Assembly: GCF_027213645.1 (NCBI RefSeq)
Contig: NZ_JAPWGL010000007.1
Span: 1-64,000, forward strand
Direction: 5' to 3'
DNA length: 64,000 nucleotides
Source: Pedobacter rhodius
GTDB taxonomy: Bacteria > Bacteroidota > Bacteroidia > Sphingobacteriales > Sphingobacteriaceae
The notes under the pieces were generated by a model. The model was given only the letters and a program-made list of their open reading frames with translations, ran no database searches and was not told where the DNA came from. A program made the translations under genes and the position numbers. This document shows positions 26,159-32,913 of this stretch, in pieces (position 1 is the first letter of the stretch; every line of letters begins with the position of its first letter).

Positions 26159-26902
26159 ATGTATAAGCTGATCTTTTTTTTGCTTTTTGCCGTTCCTTTC
26201 GGAGCATTAGCTCAATCGAGCGTTACAACCGGTACCATTTACGATTTTTCAAAAAAATCGGCCTCACTTCCGGGTGTGACCATCAGAAATTTAAATAATA
26301 AGAAAGTCACATCGGCAAGTGCCTCTGGTAAATTTACGATTGCCGCAAATACAGGCGATTTATTAGAATTTTCTTTGGTTGGTTACGTTACCGATACGCT
26401 TTATTTAACCAGCCTACTGCCTAAAACCATTTATATGGTGGAAAGAAACAATAATTTAAGTGATGTAGATATCACGGGTGTGAAAATTAATAAAGAAATT
26501 CTAAATCCAGATCCTCAAGCAGAAAAATATGCCTTATTAGGTACAGGTGGTAACTTAAACCGGAAAAAAATGACCGATAAAGTTGGTGGTTTAAGTCTGA
26601 ACCTCGGTTATGGTAAATATAAGCGTCAGCAAAGGAAAGAAGCTGAACTGGAAGAACGCGACCAGTATTTAATGGAAATAGATCAGAATTTCAATGAAAA
26701 AATTATAGGTAATCTTTTAAAACTCGAAGGACAGGATTTGAAAAATTTTATCATAATGTATCGTCCTTCGGTTCAAAAAGTCCAATCGGAGCGACCTTTC
26801 AAATATCCTTATTATATCGTTCAGGCTTACCACGCCTGGCTGAAACTTTCTCCGGCTGAACGAAAAATGCAGGAATTACCCGATTTGAAGAAAATAAATT
26901 AA
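26159..26902 (+). CDS. Exported protein with carboxypeptidase-like regulatory domain
   Basis: 247 residues with a Sec signal peptide (MYKLIFFLLFAVPFGALA-Q). Residues about 24-95 form the CarboxypepD_reg-like beta-sandwich common at the N-terminus of Bacteroidota surface proteins: TGTIYDF, LPGVTIRNLNNKK, GKFTIAANTGDLLEFSLVGY. The rest is charged and helical (KYKRQQRKEAELEERDQYLM; ERPFKYPYYIVQAYHAWLKL) and was not recognised. Unlike SusC proteins it has no TonB plug or barrel. Probably a periplasmic or outer-membrane-associated protein of unknown role. Confidence 0.7.
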   Translation: MYKLIFFLLFAVPFGALAQSSVTTGTIYDFSKKSASLPGVTIRNLNNKKVTSASASGKFTIAANTGDLLEFSLVGYVTDTLYLTSLLPKTIYMVERNNNLSDVDITGVKINKEILNPDPQAEKYALLGTGGNLNRKKMTDKVGGLSLNLGYGKYKRQQRKEAELEERDQYLMEIDQNFNEKIIGNLLKLEGQDLKNFIIMYRPSVQKVQSERPFKYPYYIVQAYHAWLKLSPAERKMQELPDLKKIN

Positions 26903-26987
26903 AAGAGGAAGTTTACTTTCTTTTTAACACATAAGCCTTTGTAAGGTAACATTATAAGCACAAAGAATTCTCTTAGTGCTTATTTTT

Positions 26988-26995
26988 TATATTTG
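26988..26995 (+). promoter_or_regulatory. -7 promoter box of the M1 peptidase gene
   Basis: TATATTTG, exact match to TAnnTTTG, 19 bases before the ATG at 27015. It lies inside a longer open frame from 26976, which argues that the true start is 27015. Confidence 0.55.
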
Positions 26996-27014
26996 CCGCC
27001 AAATAATACATATC

Positions 27015-29012
27015 ATGACTATCAGACTAAACCAATTACTTATTATGTGTTTAGTTTGCTTGGCTGTTGCATCTTCTGCATCTGCTCAGCAAGCGACCAC
27101 AACTTCAACTGCTCCGACAACCAATTATAGTCCCGCAGAAGCATTCGGACCATTATTTTACACACAGAATGGTAATGAATTTCGTTCAGCAAACGGTGCG
27201 CCCGGCGCAAAATACTGGCAAAACAGAGTTGACTACAACATTACAGCAAGTCTCGATGAAACCAAAAACATGGTCAGTGGAACGGTTACCATTACCTATA
27301 AAAATAACAGTCCTGATAAATTACCTTATTTATGGTTACAGTTAGATCAGAATACGTTCAAAGAAGGTTCCCGTGGGCAGAAGGTAACGCCGGCTCGCAG
27401 TCGGTACGGCGCACAAGGCGAAAAATTTGACGGCGGTTATAAAATCAATAACGTTAGTGTTTCCCAAAAGACAGCTGCCGTAAAGTTTACATCTATAATT
27501 GAAGACACACGAATGCAGATTCGTTTGGCACAACCACTGGCGGCTAATGGTGACGTGGTTACCATTAAAATGGATTATTCTTATGTCTTGCCGAAAGAAG
27601 GATCAGACAGGACAGGACATTTGACGACGCAAAACGGTGAAATTTTTGCAATTGCACAATGGTTTCCACGCATGTGCGTATATGATGATGTTTTAGGATG
27701 GAACACTTTACCTTACTGGGGCGGCGGTGAATTTTATTGTGAATATGGTGATATAACCTATGCAATTACAGCACCTGCAACGCATATTGTTATGGGTTCG
27801 GGTGAATTGTTAAATCCCCAGGAGGTTTTTACTGCCGAACAGTTTAAAAGATGGAACGCTGCAAAAGCCAGCGATGCCACAGTTCATATCCGTTCGGCTG
27901 AAGAAGTTACTGACCCAAAATCCCGCCCGGCGAAAGATAAATTAACCTGGAAATTTAAAATTATGAACGCCAGGGATGCTGCATGGGCCTCATCAAAATC
28001 TTTTGTTTTAGATGCGGCTCGTATTAATTTCCCGAGCGGAAGAAAAGGACTTGCTGTTTCTGCACAACCTATCGAAAGTAATGGTGTCGACGCTTATGGT
28101 CGTGGTGTTGAATATGTAAAAACTACCATCGAACATTATTCCACAAAATGGTTCGAGTATCCTTATCCTATGGCTGTTAACGTGGCTACAAACATTGGCG
28201 GTATGGAATACCCGGGTATCGTTTTTTGTGGTTGGAAAGCAAAGAAAGGGTCGGCCTGGGGTGTAATCGATCACGAATTCGGCCACTCCTGGTTTCCAAT
28301 GATTGTTGGTTCGAACGAACGCAAATATGGCTGGATGGATGAAGGTTTTAATACGTTTATCAACGGGATTTCGGCTAATAGTTTCAATAATGGCGAGTAC
28401 AAACCCCGCCCTGCAGACATGAACCGTATTGGTAAAGCTGTAATCGGCAATCCTGCGATGGAAAATATCATGTTAATGCCCGATGGTATGGCAGAAAGAA
28501 ACATTGGTATTAACCTGTACAGCAAACCGGGATGGGGTTTAGATATTTTGAGAGAACAGATTTTAGGTGAAGACAGATTTGATTATGCTTTCCGTCAGTA
28601 TATTAAAAACTGGGCATTCAAACATCCAACACCTTTCGATTTCTTCCGATCGATGGAAAACGGTGCCGGTGAAGATTTAGCCTGGTTCTGGAGAAGCTGG
28701 TGGTTAAACAACTGGAAAATGGACCAGGCAATCGGCGATGTTCAGGCAGTAAAAACTGATGGAACCATTACTGGTTATACCATCAGAGTAAATAACCTGG
28801 AAAAAATGCCGATGCCGATTATTCTTCAGGTGAAAACCAAAAGCGGTAAAACGGATATCATTAAACTACCTGTTGATGTGTGGATGAAAAACACGAGCTG
28901 GCTGGTTCGCTATCCAACAACTGAAGAAGTTATCGCTGTTGCTTTAGATCCGAATAAAGTATTACCGGATTCAAACCCGGATAATAATACCTGGAATGCA
29001 CCTGCAAACTAG
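27015..29012 (+). CDS. M1-family metallopeptidase (secreted)
   Basis: 665 residues from MTIRLNQLLIMCLVCLAVAS, a Sec signal peptide ending near SASAQ. The frame opens 39 bases earlier, but a consensus -7 box lies there, so the later ATG is chosen. The gluzincin zinc site is H420-EFG-H424 with E443 in WMDEGFNTF. GGMEYP about 30 residues before it is the GAMEN-type exopeptidase motif, and the tyrosine-bearing segment LYSKPGWGLDILRE follows. Such enzymes trim N-terminal residues from peptides in the periplasm or outside. A strong terminator follows. Confidence 0.93.
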   Translation: MTIRLNQLLIMCLVCLAVASSASAQQATTTSTAPTTNYSPAEAFGPLFYTQNGNEFRSANGAPGAKYWQNRVDYNITASLDETKNMVSGTVTITYKNNSPDKLPYLWLQLDQNTFKEGSRGQKVTPARSRYGAQGEKFDGGYKINNVSVSQKTAAVKFTSIIEDTRMQIRLAQPLAANGDVVTIKMDYSYVLPKEGSDRTGHLTTQNGEIFAIAQWFPRMCVYDDVLGWNTLPYWGGGEFYCEYGDITYAITAPATHIVMGSGELLNPQEVFTAEQFKRWNAAKASDATVHIRSAEEVTDPKSRPAKDKLTWKFKIMNARDAAWASSKSFVLDAARINFPSGRKGLAVSAQPIESNGVDAYGRGVEYVKTTIEHYSTKWFEYPYPMAVNVATNIGGMEYPGIVFCGWKAKKGSAWGVIDHEFGHSWFPMIVGSNERKYGWMDEGFNTFINGISANSFNNGEYKPRPADMNRIGKAVIGNPAMENIMLMPDGMAERNIGINLYSKPGWGLDILREQILGEDRFDYAFRQYIKNWAFKHPTPFDFFRSMENGAGEDLAWFWRSWWLNNWKMDQAIGDVQAVKTDGTITGYTIRVNNLEKMPMPIILQVKTKSGKTDIIKLPVDVWMKNTSWLVRYPTTEEVIAVALDPNKVLPDSNPDNNTWNAPAN

Positions 29013-29032
29013 CATTTAAAGAGATAATTTAT

Positions 29033-29058
29033 AGCCATTCTGATTTTTCAGAATGGCT
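29033..29058 (+). terminator. Intrinsic terminator of the M1 peptidase gene
   Basis: AGCCATTCTGA pairs perfectly with TCAGAATGGCT around a TTTT loop and is followed by TTTGTTTTTT. Confidence 0.92.
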
Positions 29059-29093
29059 TTTGTTTTTTGGCAGCAAATTACTAGGTTGCGATT

Positions 29094-29702
29094 ATGGAAG
29101 GGAATCGACAAAGCGTTTTTGAGGTCTACAATAAAATTGGGGACTGGTTTGCCGAAAACAGGCCCCAAAATCTAATAGAGAAAAGTTATCTTGATAAACT
29201 TATCTCGCTCATTCCGTCAAATGGAAGCATTTTAGATGTCGGCTGCGGAACGGGTGTCCCGATTTTGAACTACTTTCAGAATAAAGGCTTTAAAGTTACC
29301 GGCGTTGATGCGAGTGAGAAAATGCTTAGTCTGGCACAGAGAAATTTCCCTTCAACAGCATTTATTTTAGCCGACATGCGGAAGCTGCCGCTCCTTAAAA
29401 AACATGATGCAATAATTGCATGGCATAGTTTCTTCCATTTACCAGCCACCGACCAACCAGATATGTTTACGGTTTTCCAAAATCACCTAAACCCAGAGGG
29501 GATCTTGCTTTTTACATCAGGTACTACAAGTGGTGAAGTATGGGGCATGAATGGCGGCGAAAATTTATTCCACGCATCATTAAATACTGATGAATATAAG
29601 CAGCTTTTGGAAGAACATCATTTTAAAATATTGGTACATGTAGTTGATGATGCTGAATGTGGAAACGCAACAGTCTGGATGGCTCAATATAATCCGTTGT
29701 AG
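29094..29702 (+). CDS. Class I SAM-dependent methyltransferase
   Basis: 202 residues with the Rossmann-type methyltransferase core. Motif I is ILDVGCGTGVPIL (43-55), the acidic residue after strand 2 is in VTGVDASEKML, and motif IV-like is ILADMRKLPLLKKHDAIIAWH. The N-terminal NKIGDWFAENRP helix resembles small-molecule methyltransferases of the UbiE/Methyltransf_25 type. The substrate is unknown. It is followed 26 bases later by the VF530 gene, which has its own -7 box. Confidence 0.88.
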   Translation: MEGNRQSVFEVYNKIGDWFAENRPQNLIEKSYLDKLISLIPSNGSILDVGCGTGVPILNYFQNKGFKVTGVDASEKMLSLAQRNFPSTAFILADMRKLPLLKKHDAIIAWHSFFHLPATDQPDMFTVFQNHLNPEGILLFTSGTTSGEVWGMNGGENLFHASLNTDEYKQLLEEHHFKILVHVVDDAECGNATVWMAQYNPL

Positions 29703-29717
29703 TTTTAATATTTGATT

Positions 29718-29725
29718 TAACTTTG
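29718..29725 (+). promoter_or_regulatory. -7 promoter box of the VF530 gene
   Basis: TAACTTTG, exact TAnnTTTG match, three bases (CAT) before the ATG at 29729. Predicts a leaderless mRNA. Confidence 0.5.
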
Positions 29726-29728
29726 CAT

Positions 29729-29950
29729 ATGGCTGAACAGCAAAAAAACAATCCGCTTCATGGCATTACCCTTGAAAAAATCGTAACCGAGCTTCAGTTG
29801 CACTATGGTTGGGAAAAATTAGGTTCGCTAATCAAAATAGATTGTTTTAATAACAATCAAAGCATAAAGTCGAGTTTAAAATTTCTGCGTAGAATGGATT
29901 GGGCGCGAAAAAAAGTAGAAGAATTATATGTAGATACATTTTGTAAATAG
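29729..29950 (+). CDS. VF530-family (DUF2132) small DNA-binding-like protein
   Basis: 73 residues starting MAEQQKNNPLHGITLEKI. The sequence follows the VF530 family closely: NNPLHGITLEKIVTELQLHY, GWEKLG, IDCFNNNQSIKSSLKFLRR and a final WARKKVEELY. A structure of this family suggested a DNA-binding fold; the role is unknown. A TTG two codons earlier is in frame, but it overlaps the -7 box, so the ATG is used. Confidence 0.85.
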   Translation: MAEQQKNNPLHGITLEKIVTELQLHYGWEKLGSLIKIDCFNNNQSIKSSLKFLRRMDWARKKVEELYVDTFCK

Positions 29951-30014
29951 TTGCAGTTACTTGCAACCATTGGTCTCATCTTTTCATCTACCATTTACAA
30001 TTATTTAAAATATT

Positions 30015-30407
30015 ATGAAAAACATTATTACCTTACTTATCACACTCGTTGCTTTCTCAAGTTGCTCTTCAATTACTTCTCTTTCGGTATTAAATGGAGG
30101 AAAACTGGATGTTCCAAAAAAGGACAGTTACAATGTTATTTACAAAGCCAATTTTTCTGAAGGATTGACCGCTAATATTTCGTATACGGATGCACAAGGC
30201 AAATCAGTAGATTTAAGAGGCGTTACAGGTGCTTGGGAAAAAAGGGTAATGGCTAATTCTGGCACAAAAGTTAAAATTAATACCATTGCTTCATCTTCTT
30301 ATAAAGCAAAAGCGAGTTTTGATGTTTCGGTTGATGGCAAATCAGTTTCATCATATGAGTTTAATGGTAAAAGAGTAAATTATGGATATACTGTAGAATT
30401 ACCGTAG
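30015..30407 (+). CDS. Hypothetical lipoprotein
   Basis: 130 residues. A lipoprotein signal (LVAFSSC, lipidation Cys at 17) is followed by an all-beta domain of about 100 residues: YNVIYKANFSEGLTANISYT, YKAKASFDVSVDGKSVSSYE and a C-terminal YGYTVELP strand. The layout resembles small secreted beta-sandwich proteins, but I do not recognise a named family. Probably outer-membrane or periplasmic. It has its own upstream gap of 64 bases. Confidence 0.65.
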   Translation: MKNIITLLITLVAFSSCSSITSLSVLNGGKLDVPKKDSYNVIYKANFSEGLTANISYTDAQGKSVDLRGVTGAWEKRVMANSGTKVKINTIASSSYKAKASFDVSVDGKSVSSYEFNGKRVNYGYTVELP

Positions 30408-30504
30408 TTCATTAATTCTCGATTTATCTGCAGTGTTTTATTAATCTGAAATGCTTTAATAAGTTAAATTTTATCTTTATGTTTAATTCCATCAACTAAA
30501 AACT

Positions 30505-30957
30505 ATGAATAAACTGATATTTGCTATCTTAGTCTTATTACTTAATTTTTCTTCGTGTGATAAAGATAATCTTAACAATGTGAACAGCATTGGCTACGGA
30601 ACTTCCTTTGGTATGTGTGCAGGTTACTGTGTCCAAAATCTTTTAATCAGTAATTTAAAGCTTACCTTTTCCAAAAGTAAAAATGGCCAAACGCCTGATA
30701 CTAAAACTTGTACTAAAACAATTTCTCAGGAAGAGGTAAATGCAATAAGAGATTTGTTAAATAACGATAAAATCGCGGCATTACCCGAGGTTATTGGCTG
30801 CCCGGATTGTGCGGATGGCGGCGCAGAATGGGTTTCTGTAAATGCCGGCGGTAAACAATATAAAATTACTTTCGATTATGGCAAAGCACCAAAAGAATTG
30901 GAAGCTGCTGTGGCTAAATTAAGGGTATTGAAGGATGGTTTTAAGGATTGTAATTAG
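30505..30957 (+). CDS. Hypothetical lipoprotein with a cysteine-rich domain
   Basis: 150 residues. Signal with lipobox NFSSC (lipidation Cys at 18). The mature part has many cysteines (GMCAGYCVQN, KTCTK, IGCPDCADGGAEWVSV, final DCN), suggesting disulfides or a metal site. The region IGCPDCADGGAEWVSVNAGG followed by KQYKITFDYG looks like a conserved domain of exported Bacteroidota proteins without known function. Its stop codon is 9 bases before the start of a broken toxin remnant, marking a possible rearrangement point. Confidence 0.68.
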   Translation: MNKLIFAILVLLLNFSSCDKDNLNNVNSIGYGTSFGMCAGYCVQNLLISNLKLTFSKSKNGQTPDTKTCTKTISQEEVNAIRDLLNNDKIAALPEVIGCPDCADGGAEWVSVNAGGKQYKITFDYGKAPKELEAAVAKLRVLKDGFKDCN

Positions 30958-30966
30958 TGTATAAAA

Positions 30967-31128
30967 TTGGATTGTTACCGATTTGTTTTTAATATAAAGG
31001 GCAACCATTACCGATTAATAGTTGATGTTGAATTTAAGTTAAAGATTATTTTTGTTGTGTGGGTTGGTACACATGCTGAATATGATAAAATCAAAGTTGA
31101 GGAAATTAATTATGTTAAAAATCATTAA
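30967..31128 (+). pseudogene. higB: HigB toxin (mRNA interferase), 5'-truncated remnant
   Basis: Reading 30967-31128 gives about 53 residues, YRFVFNIKGNHYRLIVDVEF then KLKIIFVVWVGTHAEYDKIK. This is the C-terminal half of HigB (family pattern VFNIxGNxYRL…VGTHAEYDKI). Full HigB is about 100 residues. Here no ATG and no N-terminal half exist: the same frame is closed by the stop codon of the preceding lipoprotein gene. Only a TTG at 30967 could start it. The remnant overlaps the antitoxin start by 17 bases, the normal HigBA arrangement. Whether a 54-residue product is made is unknown. Confidence 0.82.
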
Positions 31129-31471
31129 GACAGAACAAGAATATGAATTGGCTTTAGAAAAGGCATATATGCTAATACAAAAAGATATTGTTGTTGGCTC
31201 TGAAGAATCCGATGAATTAGAACTTATTACACTTTTAATAGAACACTACGAAGAAAGTCATTATCCCATTTTACCACCCTCGCCAATTGAAGCCATTAAA
31301 TTTAGATTAGAGCAGTTAGGTAAAACACCAACAGAATTATCAAAAATTTTCGGCGCAAGAAGTCGTCAATCTGAAATCCTTAATGGGAAACGTAAGTTAA
31401 GTTTGAGTATGATTCGTAAATTACATGAAGTGTTGAATATACCTGCTGAAAGCTTGATTGGAGCTTATTAG
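31112..31471 (+). CDS. higA: HigA-family antitoxin (HTH)
   Basis: 119 residues from MLKIIKTEQEYELAL; a longer frame from 31052 runs into the toxin remnant and is not used. The N-terminal part is the HigA dimer and toxin-binding region. The C-terminal helix-turn-helix (about 73-112) reads KTPTELSKIFGARSRQSEIL followed by KLSLSMIRKLHEVLNIP. HigA neutralises HigB and represses its own operon. The partner toxin is truncated, so this antitoxin is now an orphan or may guard against HigB from elsewhere. Confidence 0.85.
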   Translation: MLKIIKTEQEYELALEKAYMLIQKDIVVGSEESDELELITLLIEHYEESHYPILPPSPIEAIKFRLEQLGKTPTELSKIFGARSRQSEILNGKRKLSLSMIRKLHEVLNIPAESLIGAY

Positions 31472-31797
31472 TTTAATTATTTATCCAATCTATTGGTTGG
31501 TGTCTTGCCAATCGAAATGGAGGTTCAGCCGATAAAATTTCGATTTCCTCTGCTGTCTAAACCCGATATACGCGTAAAGCCAACAATTTTTCATTGTTGC
31601 TTGAAGCATTAGCGGGGCAGAACCTAACCTAAGAATTACTACAATTGCTTTCCAGAAATAATAATAATTCTACTATTAAGATGCTGAAACAAGTTTAGCA
31701 TGACGATTGTATTATTCGATCTGCAAAAGAATTTGCAACCCCTTAATCATCAACTATAAACTGATAATTGTGAACTGAAAACTTTTTGTGCTAACCC
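31472..31797. other. Non-coding region before the str operon
   Basis: No gene is supported. Around 31681-31705 lies a hairpin word, TGCTGAAACAAGTTTAGCA, that resembles a dispersed Bacteroidota repeat. The remainder is stop-rich A/T DNA ending at the rpsL promoter. Confidence 0.5.
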
Positions 31798-31829
31798 CTT
31801 GATTTTTAAAAAGAATTGTTCTACTTTTG
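31798..31829 (+). promoter_or_regulatory. Promoter of the str operon
   Basis: CTTG at 31798-31801, 20 bases, then TACTTTTG at 31822-31829, close to TTTG-N19-TAnnTTTG. The mRNA would start near 31836 and carry a leader of about 70 bases before rpsL with a G-rich segment (GCCGGGGGAGCGG). Confidence 0.7.
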
Positions 31830-31906
31830 CAGTCCGTTTTATGGGCTATCTGAAAGGATGCCGGGGGAGCGGTAATTTTTTTAATAAAAAAACATAAAAA
31901 AGCACA

Positions 31907-32320
31907 ATGCCAACCATTCAACAATTAGTTAGAAAAGGTAGAGTAGCACTGGAGTTCAAGAGTAAGTCTCCAGCGTTGGACAGCTGTCCACAGCGAAGAG
32001 GTGTATGTACACGTGTGTACACCACTACCCCTAAAAAACCAAACTCAGCAATGCGTAAAGTAGCCCGTGTTCGTTTAACGAACGGTAAAGAGGTGAATGC
32101 ATACATTCCTGGAGAAGGTCACAACTTACAGGAGCACTCAATCGTATTGATCCGTGGTGGTCGTGTTAAAGATTTACCAGGTGTACGTTACCACATCATC
32201 CGTGGTGCATTAGATACATCAGGTGTAGCTGGTCGTAACCAACGTCGTTCTAAATATGGTACTAAACGTCCTAAACCAGGACAAGTAGCTGCGGCGCCAA
32301 CAAAAGGTAAAAAGAAATAA
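31907..32320 (+). CDS. rpsL: 30S ribosomal protein S12
   Basis: 137 residues. S12 sits at the decoding centre. The conserved loop TTPKKPNSAMRKVARVRL carries K43 and K44, and RGGRVKDLPGVRYH carries K88: the residues whose changes give streptomycin resistance are wild type. A short Lys/Pro tail follows the core. First gene of the str operon; rpsG follows after 17 bases. Confidence 0.98.
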   Translation: MPTIQQLVRKGRVALEFKSKSPALDSCPQRRGVCTRVYTTTPKKPNSAMRKVARVRLTNGKEVNAYIPGEGHNLQEHSIVLIRGGRVKDLPGVRYHIIRGALDTSGVAGRNQRRSKYGTKRPKPGQVAAAPTKGKKK

Positions 32321-32337
32321 TCGGGAGGAAATAAGAA

Positions 32338-32805
32338 ATGAGAAAGTCAAAACCAAAAAAGAGAATTATTCTTCCTGATCCAAAATTTAATGATGTTCAG
32401 GTAACTCGTTTTGTAAACAATATGATGTACGATGGGAAAAAATCTATCGCTTACTCTATTTTTTATGATGCTGTTGAATTAGCAGAAAAAAAAGCTGGTG
32501 AAAACGGTTTAGAGATATTCAAACGTGCTTTAACTAACATTATGCCAGCTGTAGAGGTTAAATCTCGCCGTGTTGGTGGTGCTAACTTCCAGGTTCCAAC
32601 TGAGGTTAGACCAGAGCGTAAAACAGCTTTAGGTATGAAATGGTTAATTTTATATGCTCGTAAACGTGGTGAAAAAACCATGAAAGAGAAATTAGCTGGT
32701 GAAATTGTAGCTGCTGCTAAAGGTGAAGGTGCTGCTGTTAAAAAGAAAGAAGATACGCATAAAATGGCTGAAGCTAACAAAGCGTTCTCTCACTTTAGAT
32801 TCTAA
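32338..32805 (+). CDS. rpsG: 30S ribosomal protein S7
   Basis: 155 residues, full length. S7 nucleates folding of the 16S 3' major domain and contacts E-site tRNA. Conserved segments: MMYDGKKSIAYSIFYDAVE and EVKSRRVGGANFQVPTEVRP. An unusual GGGAGG lies nine bases before the ATG, a Shine-Dalgarno-like sequence rarely seen in this phylum. fusA follows after a 108-base repeat-bearing spacer. Confidence 0.98.
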   Translation: MRKSKPKKRIILPDPKFNDVQVTRFVNNMMYDGKKSIAYSIFYDAVELAEKKAGENGLEIFKRALTNIMPAVEVKSRRVGGANFQVPTEVRPERKTALGMKWLILYARKRGEKTMKEKLAGEIVAAAKGEGAAVKKKEDTHKMAEANKAFSHFRF

Positions 32806-32807
32806 TC

Positions 32808-32900
32808 ACAGATTTAAATAGATTATTAAAAGATTACACAGATAAAGGAATTTTCATTGATGTTATTATAATCATTGAAATCTTTTAAATCTGTGTAATC
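32808..32900. repeat. Inverted repeats between rpsG and fusA with alternative pairings
   Basis: TTTAAATCTGTG (32885-32896 region) can pair with CACAGATTTAAA at 32808-32819, while the overlapping ATCTGTGTAATC (32889-32900) can pair with GATTACACAGAT at 32832-32843. The two stems share bases and exclude each other. The ACACAGATT word is also found near 8705 and at 21824-21953. Confidence 0.7.
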
Positions 32901-32913
32901 ATATTTTAAAACA

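Noticed and set aside
26976..27014. Longer N-terminus for the M1 peptidase
   Set aside because: The extension contains the consensus -7 box and would put hydrophilic residues before the signal peptide.
29951..30160. 69-residue frame overlapping the lipoprotein at 30015
   Set aside because: It overlaps a clear lipoprotein signal in another frame and has no features of its own.
31052..31111. Longer N-terminus of the HigA antitoxin
   Set aside because: The extension is the out-of-frame reading of the HigB remnant.
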